From the NCBI RefSeq assembly GCF_023101685.1, contig NZ_CP082164.1, forward strand, positions 3,224,001 to 3,288,000: 64,000 nucleotides of DNA, read 5' to 3'. Under the pieces are notes generated by a model that saw only the letters and a program-made list of their open reading frames with translations, made no database searches and was not told where the DNA came from. Source of the stretch: Bradyrhizobium sp. 186 (GTDB lineage: Bacteria; Pseudomonadota; Alphaproteobacteria; Rhizobiales; Xanthobacteraceae). The position numbers were made by a program, and so were the translations under genes. Positions 59,353-64,000 of this stretch are shown here, in pieces (the stretch's first letter is position 1; every line of letters starts with the position of its first letter).

Positions 59353-60642
59353 TCAGTCGTCCGTTTCGCCGGCCTCGTACAGCGCCTCGCGGCCGATACG
59401 GTCGAGACAGAGCTCGGCCGTCCAGGGCAGCATGAGGGAGCCGCAGCGGCTGTCGCGATAAATCCGCTCCAGCGGCAGCGACCGAAGCATGGCTTGACCG
59501 CCGCAGGTGCGGATCGCCAGTGCCGCGAGCTCGTTGGCGCCTTCCATCACCGAATATTGCGCGGCGTAGGCGCGCAGCACCTGCTCCTTGCTGGGATTGG
59601 CGCGCGCCTCGGTAACGGCCTGGAACCAGGTCGCCTTGATCTGCTCGAGCTTGATCTGCATCTGCGCGACCGCGATTTGCTTGGTCGGATACATCCTGCG
59701 CTTGACCGGCGGCATGCCCGGCACCTCGCCGCGCAGATATCGCACGGTGAAATCATAGGACGCCTGCGCCAAGCCCATATAGGTCGGCGATAGCGTCAGG
59801 AACATGTGCGGCCAGCGCATCGCGGCCTGAAAGTAGACGCCACGCGGCATCAGGGCGGAATCGTCCGGCACGAACACATCCTTGAACAGGAGCGTCCGCG
59901 AAACCGTGCCGCGCATGCCGAGTGGATCCCAGTCGCCGACGACGGAAACGCCTTGCGATTTGGCTGGGATAGCCAGGTAAAGGGTGTTGCGGCGTGAGGC
60001 CTTCTCGCCCTCTTCGATCTCGGTGCAAAGAACGCCGTAATAGGCGGCGTGACCGGAGAGCGATGCAAAGATCTTCTTGCCGTTGATGATCCAGCCGCCC
60101 TTCACGGGCTTTGCTTCCGTGCCAAAGGCGACGCCGCCTGCGGCCGCAGCGCCGCCCTCGGAGAATGGCTGCGAATAGATCGCGCCGTCCTCGACGATGC
60201 GCTTGTAGTGGACAGCCCGTCGCCGCTCGTGCTCCGCGCGGGTCTCGGCGTCCATATCGAGATCGTCGGCGAGCGGGCCCGACCACAGAGTCGAGCAGAC
60301 ATGCATGTTCCAGGTGAGCGCAGTTGCGCCGCAATAGCGGCCGATCTCGGCCGCCGCCAGTGCATAGGTCTGAAAGTTCGCGCCAAGTCCGCCGTGCTTC
60401 TTGGGGACGGCAATGCCGAGCAGGCCGACGCGATGCAGGTCGCGATAATTCTCGACCGGGAAGGTCGCCTCGCGATCGTAAGTCGCGGCGCGGCCAGCGA
60501 ACACGCTCTGGCCGATCTCACGCGCTCGCGCGATGATGCCGGCCTGCTCGTCACTCAAGCGGAACGCGACCGGATCGAAGATCGGCGCATCGAGCGCGAC
60601 CTTGTCGGTCGCACCAATGGTCTTGCTGACTTGCATGGTCAT
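59353..60642 (-). CDS. Acyl-CoA dehydrogenase-family flavoprotein
   Basis: A 429-residue flavoprotein of the acyl-CoA dehydrogenase superfamily: LAAAEIGRYCGATALTWNMH, GGWIINGKKIFASLSGHAAYYGV, VVGDWDPLGMRGTVSRTLLFKDVFVPD, and a C-terminal helical domain with RTCGGQAMLRSLPLERIYRDSRCGSLMLPWTAELCLDRIG. The likely flavin-binding Arg is present in the last block. It may desaturate an acyl-CoA or act as a monooxygenase-like member. ATGA overlap with the upstream hydrolase gene; 2-bp gap to the ligase gene. Confidence 0.86.
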   Translation of the reverse strand: MTMQVSKTIGATDKVALDAPIFDPVAFRLSDEQAGIIARAREIGQSVFAGRAATYDREATFPVENYRDLHRVGLLGIAVPKKHGGLGANFQTYALAAAEIGRYCGATALTWNMHVCSTLWSGPLADDLDMDAETRAEHERRRAVHYKRIVEDGAIYSQPFSEGGAAAAGGVAFGTEAKPVKGGWIINGKKIFASLSGHAAYYGVLCTEIEEGEKASRRNTLYLAIPAKSQGVSVVGDWDPLGMRGTVSRTLLFKDVFVPDDSALMPRGVYFQAAMRWPHMFLTLSPTYMGLAQASYDFTVRYLRGEVPGMPPVKRRMYPTKQIAVAQMQIKLEQIKATWFQAVTEARANPSKEQVLRAYAAQYSVMEGANELAALAIRTCGGQAMLRSLPLERIYRDSRCGSLMLPWTAELCLDRIGREALYEAGETDD

Positions 60643-61469
60643 TGTGCGGTCACCTGTGTTTTGGCCACGACAGACTCCAGGAACCCGTCAAGAGCAGCAT
60701 TGAAGGCATCGGGGCGTTCAAGGTTGGCGAGATGGCCGACGCCGGCAAGCTCGACATATTCGGCTGAAGGAATGTACGTCGCCGTCTTCGCCATCATGGG
60801 CGCGGGCGCGTTGTTGTCCCTGGAGCCGGACAGCAGCAGCGTTGGTACGGAAATATTCTTCAGCGTGCTGCGTTGGTCGAATCCCATCAGCGCCAGCATC
60901 ATGGCGCGATAGCTTGCCTCCGGCACGCTTGCCATGCACTCGCGTGCAAGCTCCATCCCGTTGGGATTCGGTTCGTCGCCGACCAGCTCCTGCACCAGGG
61001 AGGGCGCCAGCGACTTCATCGTCTCTCCGCGATCGAGCGGCCCAAGCCGCGCCGCGATGAACGTTTTTTGCCACTCGCCATCGGCCTTGCCGAAGGCCGG
61101 GCTCGTCTGTGCCAAGACGACTGCGCGTGCCAACGGCGGAAATTGGGCCAGCCATTTCTGGACGATCATGCCGCCGATCGAATGGCCTACCACAATGGGG
61201 CTCGCCGCACCGATCTGCGCGACGAAGTGCTGGAGCGCATCCGCCAGGGCAGAGATGCTGACGCTGGCAAGCGGCGCCGATCCGCCATAGCCCGGCATAT
61301 CCCAAGCGATCGCGTGGAATCGATCGCCGAAAGTGGCAAGCTGGTGCCGCCAGGCCCGTGCCGCGCCGCCAATGCCATGCAGGAAAATCAAAGGTACCGC
61401 GCCCGGATCTCCCGCGGCTTCATAGGCGAAGCGTCCGTCCTTTGTTATCATCGGCGTGGATTGCGACAC
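60639..61469 (-). CDS. Alpha/beta-fold hydrolase (MhpC/PcaD-like)
   Basis: A 276-residue serine hydrolase. Oxyanion motif FLHGIGG, FHAIAWDMPGYGGS, nucleophile elbow VGHSIGGMI (Ser about 117), acid likely in LLSGSRDNNAP and His in LAGVGHLANLERPDAF. Related enzymes hydrolyse enol-lactones, C-C bonds after meta cleavage, or N-formyl groups (NicD). GTG start with AAAAGGA. First gene of the minus-strand operon, read from the divergent promoter at about 61530, where an operator candidate lies. Confidence 0.86.
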   Translation of the reverse strand: MSQSTPMITKDGRFAYEAAGDPGAVPLIFLHGIGGAARAWRHQLATFGDRFHAIAWDMPGYGGSAPLASVSISALADALQHFVAQIGAASPIVVGHSIGGMIVQKWLAQFPPLARAVVLAQTSPAFGKADGEWQKTFIAARLGPLDRGETMKSLAPSLVQELVGDEPNPNGMELARECMASVPEASYRAMMLALMGFDQRSTLKNISVPTLLLSGSRDNNAPAPMMAKTATYIPSAEYVELAGVGHLANLERPDAFNAALDGFLESVVAKTQVTAQ

Positions 61470-61528
61470 GCGACATCCTTTTGTTCGGCCCGGCGATGCT
61501 AACAGGCCTGTGGGGGATGGGAAGAGAT

Positions 61529-61546
61529 AATTTTATACTTAAAGCA
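61529..61546. promoter_or_regulatory. Candidate operator, hydrolase side of the divergent gap
   Basis: AATTTTATACTTAAAGCA matches the perfect palindrome at 63352 at 13 of 18 positions; 60 bp upstream of the hydrolase GTG. Confidence 0.5.
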
Positions 61547-61607
61547 ATTTTCGGGCCGAGCCTCAGCGCGTGCCGTTTGCGACGCAAATGGACGGCTTCG
61601 TTGCAAA

Positions 61608-61625
61608 AATTTGAAGGTTAAAATA
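61608..61625. promoter_or_regulatory. Candidate operator, SDR side of the divergent gap
   Basis: AATTTGAAGGTTAAAATA matches the palindrome at 63352 at 14 of 18 positions, with an identical right arm; 37 bp upstream of the SDR ATG. Confidence 0.55.
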
Positions 61626-61662
61626 TATCCAGGGACGACCAACAGTGTCATGGAGCCAGCGC

Positions 61663-62424
61663 ATGTCCGGATTGCCGCATTCGCCGCACGCGCTGGTGAC
61701 CGGTGGCGGTCGCGGCATCGGCCGCGCAATTGCGGCCGCTCTTGTCGGGGCCGGTGCGACCGTTACCGTGCTTGGCCGAAATGCAGCAACTCTTGAAGAG
61801 GCGGTCAGCGCAGGAGACGCGCATTTTGCGGTCGTCGCCGACGTCTCGGACGAAGCTTCATTGAAAGCTGCCATCACCGAGGCGAGTGCGCGAAAGCCAA
61901 TCGATATCCTGATCGCCAACGCTGGCAGCGCCGAATCCGCGCCGTTCTCGAAATCGGATAGCGCTCTGTTCGCACGCATGATGGACGTCAATTTCATGGG
62001 CGTGGTCCATGCCATCCGCGCCGTATTGCCAGGGATGAAGGACCGCCCGTACGGACGCATTGTCGCGATCGCATCGACGGCTGGGCTCAAGGGTTATGCC
62101 TATGTCAGCGCGTACAGTGCAGCCAAACACGCCGTGATCGGTTTGGTACGTTCGCTGGCCCTGGAAATGGCCGGCAGCAACGTGACCGTGAATGCGGTGT
62201 GTCCCGGCTTCACGGACACCGATCTGGTTGCCGGCAGCATCGAAAATATCAAGAAGAGGACCGGTCGTAGTCGCGAGCAGGCGATTGCCGAGCTCGCGCG
62301 CCACAATCCGCAGGGGCGCCTCATCACGCCTCAGGAGGTGGCAGACGCTGTGCTTTGGCTGTGCGGCGAGGGGGCTGGCGCGATCACAGGACAGGCGATT
62401 GCCGTCGCCGGCGGTGAGATCTAG
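61663..62424 (+). CDS. Short-chain dehydrogenase/reductase
   Basis: A 253-residue classical SDR: cofactor motif TGGGRGIG at residue 14, NAG at about 90, catalytic Ser in IASTAG, Tyr and Lys in YSAAKHA, and C-terminal ITGQAIAVAGGEI. ATG 61663 has GGAG seven bases upstream; GTG 61645 would add six residues. In such clusters the SDR acts as a 3-hydroxyacyl-CoA dehydrogenase. Followed by an enoyl-CoA hydratase gene 43 bp on, likely the same transcript. Confidence 0.9.
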   Translation: MSGLPHSPHALVTGGGRGIGRAIAAALVGAGATVTVLGRNAATLEEAVSAGDAHFAVVADVSDEASLKAAITEASARKPIDILIANAGSAESAPFSKSDSALFARMMDVNFMGVVHAIRAVLPGMKDRPYGRIVAIASTAGLKGYAYVSAYSAAKHAVIGLVRSLALEMAGSNVTVNAVCPGFTDTDLVAGSIENIKKRTGRSREQAIAELARHNPQGRLITPQEVADAVLWLCGEGAGAITGQAIAVAGGEI

Positions 62425-62467
62425 CGTGTACGTAATAGGCGCGGAACAAGGAAGCTAAGGAGATCGC

Positions 62468-63304
62468 ATGAGCAGACCAGTCAATCCCGTGACCGTGCCG
62501 CTCGCGGACTACTCGCCACAGCACTTCCTGCTGGCCGTTGTCGATGGTGTGGCCACCGTGACGCTCAATCGCCCCGAACGGAAGAATCCGCTGACCTTCG
62601 AGAGCTATCGCGAACTCATCGATTTCTTTCGCGCCTGTGCGTTCGACGATGCGGTCAAGGTCATCATCGTCACCGGCGCCGGCGGCAACTTCTCGTCCGG
62701 CGGCGACGTGTTCGAGATCATCGGGCCGCTCGTGAAGATGGACACCAAGGGGCTCACCGCCTTTACGCGGATGACGGGTGACCTCGTCAAGGCGATGCGA
62801 GCCTGTCCGCAGCCGATCGTGGCCGCGGTCGAGGGCATCTGCGCCGGGGCAGGCGCGATCATCGCCATGGCGTCGGACATGCGGCTTGCAGCGAGCGGGA
62901 CCAAGGTCGCATTCCTCTTCAACAAGGTGGGACTTGCAGGTTGTGACATGGGCGCCTGTGCGATCCTGCCGCGCATCATCGGACAGTCCCGCGCCTCCGA
63001 ACTGCTCTACACCGGCCGGTTCATGACCGCGGAGGAAGGCGAGCGCTGGGGTTTCTTCAGCCGCATTGTGACGCCGGAGCAGGTGCTGCCCCAGGCGCAG
63101 GTGCTGGCAAAGCAGATTGCCGAGGGGCCGACCTTCGCCAACACCATGACCAAGCGGATGCTGGCGATGGAATGGGCGATGTCGGTGGAGGAGGCGATCG
63201 AGGCGGAGGCTATTGCTCAAGCCTTGTGCATGACGACGGCGGATTTCGAGCGCGCCTTCGAGGCCTTCGCCAACAAGGTCAAGCCGGTCTTCAGGGGCGA
63301 CTAA
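62468..63304 (+). CDS. Enoyl-CoA hydratase/isomerase family protein
   Basis: A 278-residue crotonase-fold enzyme: [40 protein letters not shown] (oxyanion hole), [21 protein letters not shown] and [20 protein letters not shown]. The C-terminal helix region is ordinary. AAGGAG lies before the ATG. The crotonase active site normally has two Glu; here the second region reads LAGCDMG, so it may be a hydrolase or isomerase variant. Probably acts on the ring-cleavage product of an aroyl-CoA. Confidence 0.88.
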   Translation: MSRPVNPVTVPLADYSPQHFLLAVVDGVATVTLNRPERKNPLTFESYRELIDFFRACAFDDAVKVIIVTGAGGNFSSGGDVFEIIGPLVKMDTKGLTAFTRMTGDLVKAMRACPQPIVAAVEGICAGAGAIIAMASDMRLAASGTKVAFLFNKVGLAGCDMGACAILPRIIGQSRASELLYTGRFMTAEEGERWGFFSRIVTPEQVLPQAQVLAKQIAEGPTFANTMTKRMLAMEWAMSVEEAIEAEAIAQALCMTTADFERAFEAFANKVKPVFRGD

Positions 63305-63351
63305 GTCGGGCTTTGCCAGCAGCCCGCCAGCAATGGGGACTTGCGCGAAAT

Positions 63352-63369
63352 TATTTTAGGCTTAAAATA
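63352..63369. promoter_or_regulatory. Perfect palindromic operator candidate
   Basis: TATTTTAGGCTTAAAATA: arms TATTTTA and TAAAATA around GGCT, 32 bp before the monooxygenase ATG. Similar sites at 61529 and 61608 face the two other promoters of the pathway. The form suits a MarR-type regulator. Confidence 0.65.
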
Positions 63370-63401
63370 GTTTCATGGCCGGGTGAATTGGCGAGGCTCC
63401 C

Positions 63402-64000
63402 ATGAAAGTCGCGATCATCGGTGGCGGACCTGCGGGTCTCTATGCTGCGATCCTGCTCAAGAAGCAGCGGCCGAGCGCCGAGATCACGGTGTACGAGCGC
63501 AATCGGGCTGACGACACTTTCGGCTTCGGCGTGGTGTTCTCGGATGCCACGCTGGATAATTTCGAGAAGCACGATCTTCCGAGCTACCGTCGCATCACCC
63601 AGGAATTCGCCTATTGGGACGACATTACCGTGCATTTTCGCGGCACGGTGCACCGGGTCGGCGGCAATGGTTTCTGCGGCTGCTCACGGCAGAAACTGCT
63701 CCTGATTCTCCAGGAGCGGGCGCGCGAGCTCGGCGTCAACCTGCATTTCGAAGTGGATATCGATGAGGAGTCCCGCTTCGCTGATGCCGATCTCATCCTG
63801 CTTGCCGACGGTGTCAACAGCCGCTTCCGCGAGAAACATGTCGATCATTTCCAGCCGCAGGTCGACGTTCGCGCCAACATGTTCGCCTGGATGGGCTCGA
63901 CCAAGCCGCTCGATGCCTTCACTTTCATCTTCCAGGAGACGGAGTGGGGGCCGTTCATCGCCCACGCCTATCAATACGAAGCCGGTCATTCGACCTGGAT
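63402..64000 (+). CDS. FAD-dependent aroyl-CoA monooxygenase (salicylyl-/anthraniloyl-CoA type), N-terminal part
   Basis: The first 199 residues run off the window. FAD-binding GGGPAGLYAAILLKK at the N-terminus, then YERNRADDTFGFGVVFSDAT, CSRQKLLLILQERARELGV and LILLADGVNSRFREKH (the DG motif). This start is typical of salicylyl-CoA 5-hydroxylase and 2-aminobenzoyl-CoA monooxygenase/reductase, which carry an Old-Yellow-Enzyme reductase domain at the C-terminus, here outside the window. GAGG before the ATG; a palindrome sits 32 bp upstream. Confirms aerobic CoA-dependent aromatic catabolism in this island. Confidence 0.85.
   Translation, partial: MKVAIIGGGPAGLYAAILLKKQRPSAEITVYERNRADDTFGFGVVFSDATLDNFEKHDLPSYRRITQEFAYWDDITVHFRGTVHRVGGNGFCGCSRQKLLLILQERARELGVNLHFEVDIDEESRFADADLILLADGVNSRFREKHVDHFQPQVDVRANMFAWMGSTKPLDAFTFIFQETEWGPFIAHAYQYEAGHSTW

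Noticed and set aside
1..64000. CRISPR arrays, rRNA, tRNA and intact transposases
   Set aside because: No regularly spaced short repeats, no cloverleaf or rRNA-like stretches and no transposase motifs were seen by eye; a tRNA scan would be decisive.

Overview
High-GC chromosomal DNA of an alphaproteobacterium, most likely Bradyrhizobium or a close Nitrobacteraceae relative. Grounds: G+C-rich third codon positions, many tiny proteins typical of that group, a GcrA-type regulator, a phasin, salicylyl/anthraniloyl-CoA-type catabolism, and heavy use of GTG starts with 4-base gene overlaps. I saw no rRNA, tRNA, CRISPR array or intact insertion sequence. Family assignments rest on motifs and recall; no database search was possible.

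1-14.5 kb: nitrogen scavenging from nucleobases, ureides and amides. A BMP-type (nucleoside/ureide) ABC transporter operon on the minus strand carries a biuret-amidohydrolase-like gene. Divergent from it is an allantoate/N-carbamoyl amidohydrolase. Nearby are formamidase, a TetR regulator, adenine deaminase and an NCS2 purine permease, with dctA and an unassigned 457-residue protein between them.

14.5-24 kb: small conserved proteins, a MoxR ATPase/VWA pair, quinone oxidoreductase, an S24-type repressor with repeated candidate operators on both sides, a GcrA-like regulator, exported proteins and a phasin.

24-38 kb: alpha/beta hydrolase, a two-partner-secretion (TpsB) outer-membrane protein divergent from a FecR-domain protein plus CHASE2-PAS-GGDEF-EAL pair, arginase, a SoxC-like molybdoenzyme with a cytochrome c, an enolase-superfamily enzyme and an atypical Nramp transporter.

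38-45 kb: accessory, partly decayed DNA. It holds tiny genes, five copies of a dispersed repeat (three ending in a terminator-like hairpin), two gene remnants on the minus strand, a phage-type remnant, holin-like small membrane proteins and an acetyltransferase whose middle third is read out of frame.

45-64 kb: a catabolic island. It combines a CoA-transferase, a two-component flavin monooxygenase, an NAD-dependent reductase, an SsuABC/TauABC-type transporter operon containing an IlvD-family dehydratase and a NicX-like ring-cleaving dioxygenase, then a minus-strand operon (3-hydroxyacyl-CoA dehydrogenase, opine-dehydrogenase-like protein, acyl-CoA ligase, acyl-CoA dehydrogenase, alpha/beta hydrolase), an SDR, an enoyl-CoA hydratase and the start of a salicylyl/anthraniloyl-CoA monooxygenase. 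A shared 18-bp palindrome marks three promoters at the right end. The island probably imports and degrades an aromatic or N-heteroaromatic acid through CoA thioesters; the substrate is not identifiable from sequence.
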